The position numbers and the translations under genes are program-made. Positions 10,834-21,474 of a stretch of 64,000 bases of DNA are shown one piece after another. The stretch covers positions 31,087,598 through 31,151,597 of the forward strand of contig NC_030385.2 of the NCBI RefSeq assembly GCF_001625215.2, given 5' to 3'. The notes under the pieces are model-generated. The model worked only from the letters and a program-made list of their open reading frames with translations. It made no database searches and was not told where the DNA came from. How positions within the stretch are numbered: position 1 is the stretch's first letter; every line of letters starts with the position of its first letter. This stretch comes from Daucus carota subsp. sativus (lineage: Eukaryota > Streptophyta > Magnoliopsida > Apiales > Apiaceae).

Positions 10834-11134
10834 TGTTGGAGTTTAATTCTATATTCATATGTTTAGTTATTTATTTATTTAGTTTGAATTTGTATTGACA
10901 CCAGTGCATGACTGGGTCAGGTAGGCTAGGAGAGTTTTTAGGAATTAGTGGTGAAATAAGCGTAGTGTAGGAAGTAGTTGTTTAGTTCCTAATTTTATGG
11001 CACCACGTTAGGTGGGTAATTTATTTATCTTTGCATGTAATCGTTAGTCAAAAGCGAATGAGAAGTACTGCATTTTCTCTCCATTTTCTCTCCAGAATTC
11101 ACAACAGAAGCATATATACATTTTATTCTCATCT
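10834..11134 (+). repeat. 5' LTR of the TRIM-like element
   Basis: Direct repeat of about 301 bp, matching 11875..12175 base for base as far as I could compare, except possibly the last base. Confidence 0.92.
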
Positions 11135-11365
11135 CTTGGTATCAGAGCTTGGGGGAGTATCAAGGCTTAACAGCCTTCCCTAGGGTTCCTTGGAGGGATA
11201 ACGATTCATATCGAGAAGAAGCTCCATGCTGGGATGAAGCTGAAGGCCAGGAAGAAGTCCCAAGAAAAGCATCAACATAGGAGCAGACAAGAAGAATCGT
11301 TTGTCATTTACAGGGGTTTAAAGGTGCAGAGGCCCATTCACCATATTTAACACTCACGTTGTAGC

Positions 11366-11439
11366 ACTGGAATGTGGTAGAATCTTGGAGGCAGAAATAG
11401 CGACTGGAATGTGGTAGAATCTTGGAGGCAGAAATAGCG
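11366..11439. repeat. 37-bp tandem duplication inside the TRIM-like element
   Basis: Two exact adjacent copies of a 37-bp unit beginning ACTGGAATGTGGTAG and ending AAATAGCG. Found only within the internal domain. Confidence 0.9.
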
Positions 11440-11600
11440 ATGTTTACTTGGTTATTTTTGGGCTGTATTAAAAGAAGTGCTGGGAGTGTCAATATTCAGT
11501 GTGTGAAGGTCGGGAAACAGGAGGAGGTTTGGATGGTTGGAACTGTCGACTTTGTGTGGACTGTGTGCATGCATGTAGGTGTTAACAGGCTGATGAACAG

Positions 11601-11834
11601 GATGCCAGACGGGCAAAACAAAAGGCCAGACGGGGCCAAGGCAAACAAAAGGCCAGACGGGCCAACCAGATCGGTTAAGTTGAAAGCCATACGGGCTTGT
11701 GAATAATAGCCATAAGGGCTGTTAAATGGATGCCATATGGGCAGGAAATAAATTGCCAGAGGGGCAAAAAAGGAAGCCTTTGCCATACGGGCATGAAGAA
11801 GCTGTTTCAGTTCAAGGAATGCCATACGGGTAGC
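11601..11834. repeat. degenerate GCCATACGGGC motif array
   Basis: About ten copies of an 11-bp motif, GCCAGACGGGC or GCCATACGGGC with variants such as GCCATATGGGC and GCCAGAGGGGC, at irregular spacing of roughly 15-35 bp. All are in one orientation in the 3' half of the element's internal domain. It is GC-richer than everything around it. Function unknown. Confidence 0.8.
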
Positions 11835-11874
11835 TGAAGAATTGCGATAGATAATATAGAATTAAGGGGGAGAT

Positions 11875-12175
11875 TGTTGGAGTTTAATTCTATATTCATA
11901 TGTTTAGTTATTTATTTATTTAGTTTGAATTTGTATTGACACCAGTGCATGACTGGGTCAGGTAGGCTAGGAGAGTTTTTAGGAATTAGTGGTGAAATAA
12001 GCGTAGTGTAGGAAGTAGTTGTTTAGTTCCTAATTTTATGGCACCACGTTAGGTGGGTAATTTATTTATCTTTGCATGTAATCGTTAGTCAAAAGCGAAT
12101 GAGAAGTACTGCATTTTCTCTCCATTTTCTCTCCAGAATTCACAACAGAAGCATATATACATTTTATTCTCATCA
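11875..12175 (+). repeat. 3' LTR of the TRIM-like element
   Basis: Second LTR copy, directly after the polypurine tract (about 11864..11874) and directly before the ACCAG target duplication. Confidence 0.92.
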
Positions 12176-12180
12176 ACCAG

Positions 12181-13045
12181 CAATCAATCGCATCAATTTT
12201 TTGATTCAATCTTTGATTTACCCAAAATCTGAAACCCTAATCAAAAATTCATCTTATTATTTGAAAATTCGAGAGAAAGAGGAGAGGGCTCGGAGAGAGA
12301 CAACAAGATATAGGGAGAAGAGAGCAAGGATAAAGAGAAAGAGAGAGATAAAGAAAGCAAGGAGATAGAGGTAGATGAGGGAGAAATGAAGACAAAGAGA
12401 CAAAGAGTTAATTAGTGGGGCAAACATATAGCATAACTGCAATTGATATGTTAAAAAGGGGTAGTTTTGTCAAATTCCCTTCTTTTTTCATCTCATTTAA
12501 TTGAGTAAATAATATTTGAAAGCAGTATTCTAAAAGTTTTAAATTTATTAAAAAAATTCTGATTAATTTTTATAAAAATTCACTAATTCATCGATAATAA
12601 ATAAATAGATTTGAAATATTTGCATATAAGTAGATTCATATTAATCTCAGGTTGATACTAATCTATACTACACTATTAAAGTCCAAACATTGAAATTTTG
12701 GTTGGTATCCATTACTCTTTTAATGGGTCTATATATATAATCAATTATTATTTTTTATATTTTCTAACAAAAAAACTCAATCTTTTAAAATAACATCGAG
12801 CAACATAATAATTTATCATTTTAACTAAAATACATCATCTTCTTAGATTTTATAACTTAAGAAACCAATCTTCTACGATTAACACGGGCGACATATATAT
12901 ATAATATAATATAATATAATATAATATAATATAATATAATATTATTATATTAATAAATAACCGGTGATATTTTTCAACCAAAATACACTAACATTATTTT
13001 TAAATATTTTAATGGTCACACTTCAAAAGTAATATTATAATCTAC
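12181..13045. other. AT-rich spacer with TATAA microsatellite
   Basis: No gene seen. Starts with the F-box upstream sequence interrupted by the TRIM insertion (purine-rich block 12280..12375). About 12892..12951 is a pentanucleotide run of type ATAAT/TATAA. Ends at the left edge of the large duplication. Confidence 0.5.
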
Positions 13046-13917
13046 ACTATATTATTTATTGTTATACTATTAAAGCCCTAACATGAAATAATCAGTTGGT
13101 CGGTCGATCAATCGAGTTTGGTGAGTGGTTAGTATTCGACCACCTCCTTGATTTATAACATGTTATATCATAATTTAATGTTATTTTTCATGAAAACACA
13201 TTTATATTAATAATAAGAAGACACTCTAGATTTTTTTGTAAAATTAAATTCTTAAATGAACTCATATTAAACTTTTCCAAAAATTAATATGAAATGTATT
13301 ATTTAATTAAAAAATTATTATTAAATATCAAAACTAAGTCTAAATTTTGATGTTACAAGTAATGGATAAAAATTGAATGACTTAATTTTTTATTTAATAT
13401 TTGAAGTAGTCATAGATTAATTATAAACTTCTATTGGCTATTCTTACTAAAAAGAGAATGAATATCACATAACTAAATCAGTTTATATGAATGAAAGCGG
13501 AGAATTAGATTGAGTTTAATCCAAGTTATATTTTTGAATATGTTTTCATAGATTTATATCGGCAGAGTTAATGCTAGAACAAGCAAGTCTTTTCTAAATT
13601 GACCTCATGATAGATGACTTTGCAGAGGCCAAACATATAACATATGTGTATATATGTGTGTATATAAATTCTATGATTTTTATGAGAAATCTTAGAAACC
13701 ATCATGTTCTGCAACCAAAATATTATAAAACTCATTTTACAAAGCTTGTTATATGATTATTGTTATTTCATTAAACCTTAAAAATAAAACTATATGTTTT
13801 GCGAGCGAACATATTTTGCAGAGAGTCTATGTTTTTAATGTCTTGCTTGCAAAATATGGAATATTTTTAACTAAATAATGATTTTTTATGGAATATTATT
13901 TTTAAAATTATAAGTTT

Positions 13918-14290
13918 TGTTTATAATTCGACCAAAAACGGTATTGAACCAATACATTCGACCAAATATGGTTGAAAGTATAATTCGACCAAAAAGGGTG
14001 GACAAATACTGTAATCATTTTAAAGGTTTCAAATTCAAAGTGAGGCAAATTTCCGCTTTTCTTGTAGTGAACCGGTTGAATATAATCCTCCAGTTTTTTA
14101 CGCCCATGGACTCGGTCGAAAATAACATCTCGTTGAAAATATCTATGTGGCGGGAAATTTCCGGCACTTTGGATCTCGAAATTTTTCACGGTTTCTGGTC
14201 GAAAATATAATTTCAACTGTTTCCATTCAAATATATTGTTTCGACGGAGTATAGTCGAAAATATATTTCAACCAAATCTAGTCGAGAACT
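13918..14290. mobile_element. CACTA-like transposon remnant (copy A)
   Basis: Same family as 5447..5790: arrays of TCGACC/TCGAAA motifs in both orientations around CTTTTCTTGTAGTG at about 14056..14070. Because of the inverted motifs both strands stay open for about 100 codons; these frames are not genes. Confidence 0.45.
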
Positions 14291-14423
14291 GTTTTTGGCC
14301 GAAAAAATAGCCGCTTTTCCTTTGGTGACTATTCCACTTTTCTAAGAATATGGTGCTTTGGAGGAGGTACTTAGTTCATAATTCGACCATGTTACACAAA
14401 AAAGTTATCATAAGCAACGCCGG

Positions 14424-14543
14424 TTTCTCATACCAGCAGATGGAAGTAAACTAGCGTCTGATGACTAGAAGCTGAAGATCAGTGTAGTATTATCAGGAAG
14501 CCAAGCTCCTGGAGGACATAATGTTATCTCTGGTGTTTTTGGA
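14424..14543 (+). pseudogene. PFP beta subunit fragment (copy A)
   Basis: Same captured piece as at 7171: FLIPADGSKLASDD, the same in-frame TAG, then KLKISVVLSGSQAPGGHNV, ISGVFG. The shared stop shows capture and decay before the units diverged. It lies just 3' of where a GLP gene should be. That gene is gone: at about 14625 the GLP 3' flank (like 7363) joins GLP promoter sequence (like 8357). Confidence 0.72.
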
Positions 14544-15046
14544 CAAGATGAAGAAACTAAAGAACTGTAGGTAAGATTTCTTCTATTAAGAATTAAATTA
14601 AGGAACGGAACAATAGTAATGCAGTGCAGGGAGATTGATTAGCTTGCATGGACGCTGACTGCCCATTTCTAATCAAACTAATCTTCCCATTTGGTAATCA
14701 TGCATGATGGGAGGGACGCATATATTTAGTTTACTTTAATTTAAGTTTACTCTTTGAGTCTTTACATTATAAACTACCATAAATACTTGTGCTGGACACA
14801 CGGCTATATGGATGGCGATGAGAAGCCAGCTAGTTGCAGACATCGTTAATAAATGTGAGAAATATCAAAAAATTGAATCCGGGTTTTACAAGCACGTGAA
14901 ATATATTCTGATTAGAAGCAACGGAACCTGATAAAATTAGCAAGGGCAAAAAGTTAAAATGTAAAGAGAAACCGAGGACAGTCAATTATACAGATCAACT
15001 TGTTTATCAATATAATACTGAAAACCACAAAATTGAATGTAAGAAC

Positions 15047-15387
15047 TGTTGATTATATATTTATCTGTATACAAATAAAGTTTACGATATAAAGGCTATG
15101 AGCAGTAAGCTACTGGGAACACTCTTGTATCACTGTATTTGTTCAACTAGCAACAAAATGCACGCAGATTACATATAGCTGCTCAATAGAGGTGGTGGCA
15201 ATAAAATAGGAGAAAAGATAGCTACTAAATAGATCTATTCAAACACTAACTCTAAATCTACTTATCTCCTAATAACACTCTACACCAGACTAATTCTATG
15301 CTGTGTATACACGTAATCAGCTATTTATTTAAAACATATTCAAATAAAACAAGTACTAAAGAATTAAGTTTAAGATTAATTCCAACA
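15047..15387. mobile_element. solo LTR (copy A)
   Basis: A 341-bp insertion starting TGTTGATTATAT and ending TTAATTCCAACA, flanked by the 5-bp direct repeat AGAAC (15042..15046 and 15388..15392). The paralogous site in unit 1 (about 1011..1025) reads straight through TGTAAGAACAACAGCAGG, so it is the empty site. TG...CA ends with inverted TGTTG/CAACA and a 5-bp duplication fit a solo LTR left by recombination between two LTRs. It is unrelated in sequence to the TRIM LTRs. Confidence 0.82.
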
Positions 15388-15655
15388 AGAACAACAGCAG
15401 GTTCAAGAAAGAACTGCCGCTGACACCGTGATATGCTAAATAAAGCAGCTATTATCCTCCGATGCTCTCCTGTAAGAAAAGAGGAGGATCGTCATAGATT
15501 AATGAATATAAATTGGAATACAATGTCAATATCTAGAGCTAACTGCGACGATCTTCTTTCAATTTAATTAATTTGGAATACATGTAAGGCTTAAAAACAA
15601 ACAAGAAATAAGATTAGCTTCTTTATCAGAGATTAATCAATTCAGTTGATGAGAT

Positions 15656-15709
15656 ACTACAATGATCGGTCGGTTTTGGCAGTCGGAAATGCTCGCTTTT
15701 CTTGTAGTG
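15656..15709. mobile_element. short CACTA-like end remnant (copy A)
   Basis: GATCGGTCGGTTTTGG, then AGTCGGAAATGCTCGCTTTTC and TTGTAGTG: the same terminal sequence as the right end of the element at 28059..28581, with nearly all of the body missing. The flanking DNA continues as it does at 28582 onward. Confidence 0.6.
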
Positions 15710-16277
15710 CTCTAAAGCATGGAAGGCGCGCGCAGTAGTATCTCATCCATTATTGCCACAATACTTGTTAATTTATTAAAAAAACATCATCCCCTGGAAT
15801 TGGAAAGCAATTAGATTGTGTTAGCCCTAAAAGCATGTATATATAAGCTTTGCATTAAGGCAACACACATATTATAACACTCAAGTCGCTTAATCTTTCC
15901 ATTTTAAAAAACTACCCAAGTGAAATACATTTAAATTTTGGCATCTTGGCATTAAGAGAGAAACACATTTTGGATTGCTAACTTTGTGTGCGACTGAGAA
16001 ATACATAAATGTGTTATCCGAGCAGTAATCATGTCAATGCTATCTTTGGTAAGCCTTGTTTTTAGCTTTTGTTATTGTATTCGAGCAATCCTGGCACAAT
16101 CCACACTCACTATACAGTCATAATATTATGATAGATGCAAGGCTGAAAAACTAATGACATAAGAATATCTTCTTTATCAGAGACTAGTGATCAGGAGACA
16201 TCAGTAGCACGAGTTTCAGTAAACGGAAAAAGTTAAAGATAGAAGCTCAATAGTTGTCATACATCATAGACAGTAGT

Positions 16278-17429
16278 TCAAATACTTTCTTCATCCTTTT
16301 CCACAATGTAGTCCCTCTCAAGTTGCAGCTGCCTCCAAAGTGAATTAGTCCACTTGACTGGTTCGGACCCTGCAATTGGAAAAAGGCTCTTTGTATGGTT
16401 GAAAATCTTCCAGGAGGTAGTAGGACGAAGATTTGCCGGCGCTTGCCTGTAGGGGTTATAAAGAAACCTGTTGTAGTTATGATCAACCAGTAAGAACTCC
16501 ACGCTGTTGAAAAGTCCCCGAGGACGATAAAAATGCTGATCACCTACATCAAAACTGAGCTTCATAGTCCACGATGCCTCTACTCCACCACCACTAAGGC
16601 ATGCTTCATCATCCAATGTCCACAATTTCACCTTTTTTTCAGATTGTTCGCACAACATCATAACTGCAATGGAACCATAATACTCAGCAATGCAAGTGCC
16701 TTCAGGATCTACAGTAGGGAGCTTAATATTATAAATAAACACCTCCTTGTTCAGATCAAAAGCCATCATACCTTTATGTCCCATTGTTAACAAAAAGCCG
16801 TGCAAGCATACTTCTAAAGCTAATTCAAAGGGAACATCAATGGGCAGAATTTGCTTAATTGGAAACATCTTTCGCCAAGAATTCCTGTTTGAAGAATATA
16901 CCGAAGTAGAGGCGGATACAACTTCAACAACTTTACAATCAAAATCTTTCTGATCAAAACCAAAGCCTATAATCTGCCGCTTTAAGGGGCGACCTTCGGC
17001 TTGAGAGGGAACGAGTTTGGAGAGTTTTGTAGCAGGGTTCCAAAGGTAAATATCATATCCCCTTCCATGCTCAACAAGAACACAAACAATTCCACAATCA
17101 GAACCTAAAATTCTACAAGATGTTGGTCTAGAAGAATAGTAACCTTCAGAGTAAGGATAGTCGAGTTGTTCTAAAACGCCGCCAGAAGTGAGGTGGGCGA
17201 GTGAAAAAGGGCCAACGCCTTGTAGCTCTAGAAATACTGAATTATGATGAACGATGAGAGTTTCATCATCCTCCCCACTTGAGATTGAGAGACGGAGATG
17301 ATCTGTGACGAAACGACGGCTTGAAATGTTGGACAGCCAGGATTTGCAAACACACTTGGATGAAAGTAGATCCTTCAGCGAAAGGCGGAGGAAGATCTGG
17401 AACCATAGATCATCTGGTAAATTGCTCAT
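16278..17429 (-). CDS. F-box protein 3 with F-box-associated domain (copy A)
   Basis: Single exon, 383 residues. N-terminal F-box (LPDDLWFQIFLRLSLKDLLS, CVCKSWL) followed by the associated domain: YDIYLWNPATKLSKLVPSQA, IIGFGFDQKDFDCKVV, SVYSSNRNSWRKM, CLHGFLLTMGHKGMMAFDLN and SWTMKLSFDVGDQHF. Expected to act as a substrate adaptor in an SCF ubiquitin ligase; the target is unknown. The C terminus (YIVEKDEESI) is shorter and less acidic than in the group at 2.4 and 29.7 kb. Sequence encoding the upstream extension of the 30-kb gene is still present but broken by an in-frame TAG, so the Met at the F-box is the likely start. The copy at 34426..35577 encodes an identical protein. Confidence 0.9.
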   Translation of the reverse strand: MSNLPDDLWFQIFLRLSLKDLLSSKCVCKSWLSNISSRRFVTDHLRLSISSGEDDETLIVHHNSVFLELQGVGPFSLAHLTSGGVLEQLDYPYSEGYYSSRPTSCRILGSDCGIVCVLVEHGRGYDIYLWNPATKLSKLVPSQAEGRPLKRQIIGFGFDQKDFDCKVVEVVSASTSVYSSNRNSWRKMFPIKQILPIDVPFELALEVCLHGFLLTMGHKGMMAFDLNKEVFIYNIKLPTVDPEGTCIAEYYGSIAVMMLCEQSEKKVKLWTLDDEACLSGGGVEASWTMKLSFDVGDQHFYRPRGLFNSVEFLLVDHNYNRFLYNPYRQAPANLRPTTSWKIFNHTKSLFPIAGSEPVKWTNSLWRQLQLERDYIVEKDEESI

Positions 17430-17801
17430 CGCTATTTCCGGACTTCTTTTCCTCCTGTTATGATTTTCGTCCTCTGGGAATGATGGGAGAGTTGACTAAG
17501 ATTTATCACTATTATTTTTCTGCATCAAGACCAGCTTATAATCAAAAACGAAAAAACCCTTGTTCAGTTGTTGTAGAACCTGCGATTGTTAATAAACTGA
17601 GCAGACGAAGAAGACAGACCTGAAACCCTTGTTCTAGATTGACTGTGGTTGTTTTTATAATCTTTACCGACAGAAACATTACTCGCCTCGTTTTTGTCAC
17701 CTCCTCCCAAGACCCTTCTCCTTATAGTTGGTAGGTTTGGTTTATTTAATTGAGTAAATAATATTTGAAAACAATATTTTAAAAGTTTTTAATTTATTTA
17801 T

Positions 17802-18020
17802 AGGGAATTTATCAAATATACTATTTTTTAGGATTTTATTTGCAAAAATACCATGTTCCTAAATTAATTGCATATTTACTAAACTAAGTTTCTAAATTGC
17901 AAATATACTACCCCTCCCCCTGCAACTAAATGCAACCTCATATGCAACTGAATGCCTGATTTCAAGTTCCACTTTTCAAATGTTATTTTCGACCTCATCC
18001 TTCGAGAATATATATATATA

Positions 18021-18057
<37 letters not shown>

Positions 18058-18766
18058 TGAAAATCTGGTCGAAAATGACATTTGGAGACTGGAACTTGAA
18101 ATCAGGCATTTAGTTGCATTCAGTTGCATTTGGTTGCATTCAGTTGATTCTATTTTGATCTAATGGCCCCGCCAGGGGCACCCATACATCAGTTGTAATT
18201 TACAGTTTTCAGTTGCATTTTGCTTATGAGATTGCATATTCAGTTGAATATTGCCCCTGCGGGGCCTGCAACCCAAATCCACCACATTATCACCCCACCC
18301 TAAAAAAATTCAGTTGCTCATGAGGTTGCATTCAGTTGATTCTATTTTGATCTAATGGCCCCGCCAGGGGCACCCATACATCAATTGTAACTTACAGTTT
18401 TCAGTTGCATATGAGATTGCATTCAACCATATGCAACCTCATATGCAACTGCAACTCCTGATTTCAAGTTCCAGTTCTCGAATGTCATTTTCGACCTCAT
18501 CCTTGGAATATATATGGATTCCAAGGATGAGGTCGAAAATGACATTCGAGAACTGGAACTTGAAATCAAGTATATATGGATTCCAAGGATGAGGTCGAAA
18601 ATGACATTCGAGAACTGGAACTTGAAATCAAGCATTCAGTTGCATGTGGTTGCATTCAGTTGCAGAATGGAGGGGTAGTATTTTTGCAATTTAGAAACTT
18701 AGTGTAGTAAAACTGCAAATAGCTATTCTTGAGAAAACTAAATTTGCAAAAATTTACTTTTTCCTA
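17802..18766. mobile_element. Mutator-like MITE with long TIRs and nested hairpins (copy A)
   Basis: About 965 bp. The outer roughly 110 bp at each end are imperfect inverted repeats; the best-matching inner part is ACTAAGTTTCTAAATTGCAA followed by A(T/A)ATACTACCCC. Flanks TTTATTTAT and TATATTTAT could be a 9-bp target duplication with one mismatch, but the AT-rich setting makes this weak. Inside are two inverted-repeat hairpins (17954..18107, 18459..18568), a direct repeat with GGCCCCGCCAGGGGCACCC, and many TGCAACT/AGTTGCA motifs. No transposase. Long TIRs and flank length fit a MULE-type MITE; the class is inference. Confidence 0.6.
18459..18568. repeat. perfect 51-bp inverted repeat (copy A)
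   Basis: Arm 18459..18509 is the exact reverse complement of arm 18518..18568, with an 8-nt loop. The right arm is repeated once more directly at 18580..18630 (62-bp period). A transcript through here would fold into a long perfect hairpin. Confidence 0.9.
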
Positions 18767-19097
18767 TATATTTATGAAAAAACCCCTTTATTTAAATGTT
18801 TTAATTAATTTTTAAAAAATCACCAAATTACCGTTTCGTCCACCGATTTAACTAAAAATCTTCAATTTATCCAAAACAATCCGATAGATCCTCTATAAAT
18901 GTTGAATAGGTGAGTCGATCGATTAGTTCTGATTCCCGATTTTTACAAACATATTTAAAAGGATATAAGCACTAATTTTGTTTTAGAAAAAAATGTTAAT
19001 AAATAGATAGGTTTAAAGTATTTGCATATAAAGTAGATTCATATAAATCCCACGTAGTTAATAATATTATTAACGAACCGATGAAAGAAATTTATAT

Positions 19098-19099
<2 letters not shown>

Positions 19100-19142
<43 letters not shown>

Positions 19143-19166
19143 ATACATATATATATATATATATAT
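19100..19166. repeat. AT/AC microsatellite (copy A)
   Basis: Dinucleotide run (AT)n with a short AC/CATA interruption. The equivalent run in copy B (37292..37371) differs in length and in the interruption, so it is one of the fastest-changing points between the copies. A second (AT)n run at 18008..18056 corresponds to a much longer one at 36156..36249. Confidence 0.9.
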
Positions 19167-19389
19167 CTCATAATTTAGTGCTATTTTTCACAAAAACACA
19201 ATTATATTAAATTAATAAAAAACACTAGATTTTTTTGTAAAATATATTCTTAAATTAACTCTAATTAAAAATTTTCAAAATCTAAGATGATATTTTATAT
19301 TAATTAAAATTATTATTGAATATAATAACTAAGTCTAAATTTTGATGATACCAGGTAATGTATACAAATTAAATGTGCATATATTCATT

Positions 19390-19625
19390 TCCGACCAAAA
19401 GTGTTGGTCGGTGGGCTCCCCCAGTGAATTCTGAAATTTATTTCCGACCGACTCATTTTTGACCTCCTTCAGTCGCTTTTAGGTCTATCGACGTGTATGC
19501 CAAGTCACAGGTGAGGCCAAGTTCTAAGAAAATGTTAAAACATTACCGACGGTAGATAGCGGTCTGTCGTCGGCCGGTTATAAGTATCATTTCCGACCGA
19601 TCAGTTATTTACGACCAAATTTTAA
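19390..19625. mobile_element. CACTA-like internal fragment (copy A)
   Basis: Contains repeated TTCCGACC/GGTCGG motifs, a GGTCGGTGGGCTCCC segment, and AAAGGACCAACG. These match, in opposite orientation, the body of the element at 28059..28581. No terminal CACTA end is evident here. The rest of 18767..19845 is AT-rich spacer without genes. Confidence 0.5.
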
Positions 19626-19845
19626 AGGACCAACGTAATAAGATAAGCATTTTCGTCATCACATATTTTAGCTTAGTGAGAAAATTAACAAAAGGTTAGT
19701 ATTAAGTGAATCTTGACACTGTTAAGAAAATTCAGTAATAAATTTACATAAAGGTAATATAAAAATCAATTTTTTAGGAGAATATATGCCATATGCTGGA
19801 GCTTTACATCTATCTTGTTGTTGATAGAAGTACTATGATACCTTT

Positions 19846-19925
19846 CACTCCAAATCTTCTACTATAGCAACAGTAACACCCATTGATATTATAGTAAGTG
19901 CAATCAGTGGAGAAGTCCCATTATA
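19846..19925 (-). pseudogene. nucleotide-sugar-transporter-like exon fragment (divergent)
   Basis: On the minus strand reads ALTIISMGVTVAIVEDLE then a stop. It aligns with ALTVISTGVAVAALADW of the better-preserved fragment at 52573..52745. That pattern resembles the GVAVATVTDL segment of plant DMT-type nucleotide-sugar transporters of the NST-KT/URGT kind. Only about 25 codons are left. Confidence 0.4.
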
Positions 19926-19999
19926 AAGAGTGTCCACGATGTCAAGGTGAAAGAACAACACTTCATCATTTGTGATCAGAAATGCGACATGTTCAAGAG

Positions 20000-21080
20000 T
20001 AAAGTACTTATAGTACTAACAATTTTAGCAGACTCTACGTACCATTACCAACATCCAATTATGGAGGCTATCACATGACCTAGAAGCTACCTAGCTAGCT
20101 CATTTAACAATCTAAGCATCACACAAGGTAAGAATTGAATAAGCATACAAATAATTATAAGACACTAAAAAAGTATTCAATAATTGTTAATGGAGATAAA
20201 AATCACTGTACTATAACTAGAGTAATGAAATAAACGGATGATTCTTTTTTCTCATTGCTGCAGTTATAAAAATCACAGTACTATAACTAATTAATGATAT
20301 CATATTTGTAATGTGTCTTTCTTACCCAAGTTCAATGATTTTTATAATGATAGATTCCAGTTAATTAATTAGTAACTTTTATATTGTCCAAAATTAATGA
20401 GATTTTCATAATTTGTGTTTGGATCACGAATACTGTGTGAGGGGTGTTTTCTATTCATATCATAACGGATTCTTTATATGTGATACATTTTAGTAAATTG
20501 TAGTTCGATTTTATATGCTATCGAAGTTGCGACAAATCGGTAAAATCTTATAGAGTATTAAGATTTTTTGGACAAAATGACTTTTACATCATGTAATTGT
20601 ATCAAAAGTCGAAATACAATATTCACATGATGGAGATTCTTTTGTTCAAAAATTTATCATCTAACCTAGAGACATGTAGAGATGTCCTCGTAAATTTAAT
20701 GACAGAGAAGTGAACATCCATAGAAGGTAAAAGCATAATGATCTATTATGAAAATTCATGAACTCCGTTCGGAGAATCTCCGGCTTGCAATTGTCTACCA
20801 CCAAAACATCTTTGATCCAAAAAAAAAAAAGGGATGCAATTCTGAAAAAAAATGTATTGATAAGCGTCCATTACACCATTTAAATTCTATTTTCTCCGGT
20901 CTTAATGGAAAACTACCATTAATAATGTATTATAACATATATATGTCCAAATCTAAACAAAAGAAAATCTTTTGATTGGATACTATATAATTTGATAACA
21001 CAATCGATAAATGTCTCACTACATTATCATTCATTGTTCGAGACATGAAAAAAGCCAACTTTCTTGACCCCTAATGAATC
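20000..21080. other. spacer without recognisable genes (copy A)
   Basis: AT-rich; blocks of it recur at 24960..25880 and 50820..52100, showing older duplication of the whole neighbourhood. I see no gene. Confidence 0.5.
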
Positions 21081-21088
21081 ATAAAATT

Positions 21089-21250
21089 CATGATACAAAT
21101 ACATTAACCTATAAAAACTAGAAAAAGTGCCCACACGAGCATGTGTAAAGATAATAGTAATTGATTTTATGATACAAATACATTAACCTGTAAAAACTAT
21201 AACATGAAAAAGTGCCCACACGAGCATGTGTAAAGATAATAGTAATTGAA
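21089..21250. repeat. tandem duplication of about 80 bp (copy A)
   Basis: Two adjacent copies containing GTGCCCACACGAGCATGTG followed by TAAAGATAATAGTAATTG. The paralogous site near 52320..52380 has a single copy. Also present in copy B near 39294..39455. Confidence 0.8.
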
Positions 21251-21474
21251 AGGATGATGTGTTTGTTTTATTTTCATACTAATATGAGAAGAATTTTCGT
21301 CATCACATATTCTAGCTTAGTGAGAAAGTTAACAAAAGGTAAGTATTAAGTGAATCTTGACATATATTGTTAAGAAAATTCAGTAAAATATTTACATAAA
21401 GTAAGGTAATTAATATAAAAAAAATTAGGGTTAATATGACAATGCTAGAGCTCTACATTTATCTTTCTGGTGAA

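Larger units (their letters stand above)
10834..12175 (+). mobile_element. TRIM-like non-autonomous LTR retrotransposon, very young
   Basis: A 1.34-kb element bounded by two direct repeats of about 301 bp that I read as identical. It starts TGTTGG and ends TCTCATCA at the 3' LTR (TCTCATCT at the 5' LTR, so the exact end is uncertain by one base). A 5-bp target duplication ACCAG flanks it (10829..10833 and 12176..12180). Just inside the 5' LTR is TGGTATCAGAGC (11137..11148), the primer site complementary to initiator Met tRNA. Before the 3' LTR is AAGGGGGAGAT, a polypurine tract. The interior of about 0.74 kb has no gag or pol, so it must rely on a partner element. Identical LTRs indicate a recent insertion. 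Confidence 0.92.

Noticed and set aside
11422-11825. Open frames on both strands inside the LTR element
   Set aside because: Created by the GCCATACGGGC motif array; no gag, pol or other retroelement domain.
13908-14216. Overlapping open frames of about 100 codons on both strands
   Set aside because: They arise from inverted TCGACC/TCGAAA motif arrays of a transposon remnant; no family match and no start context.
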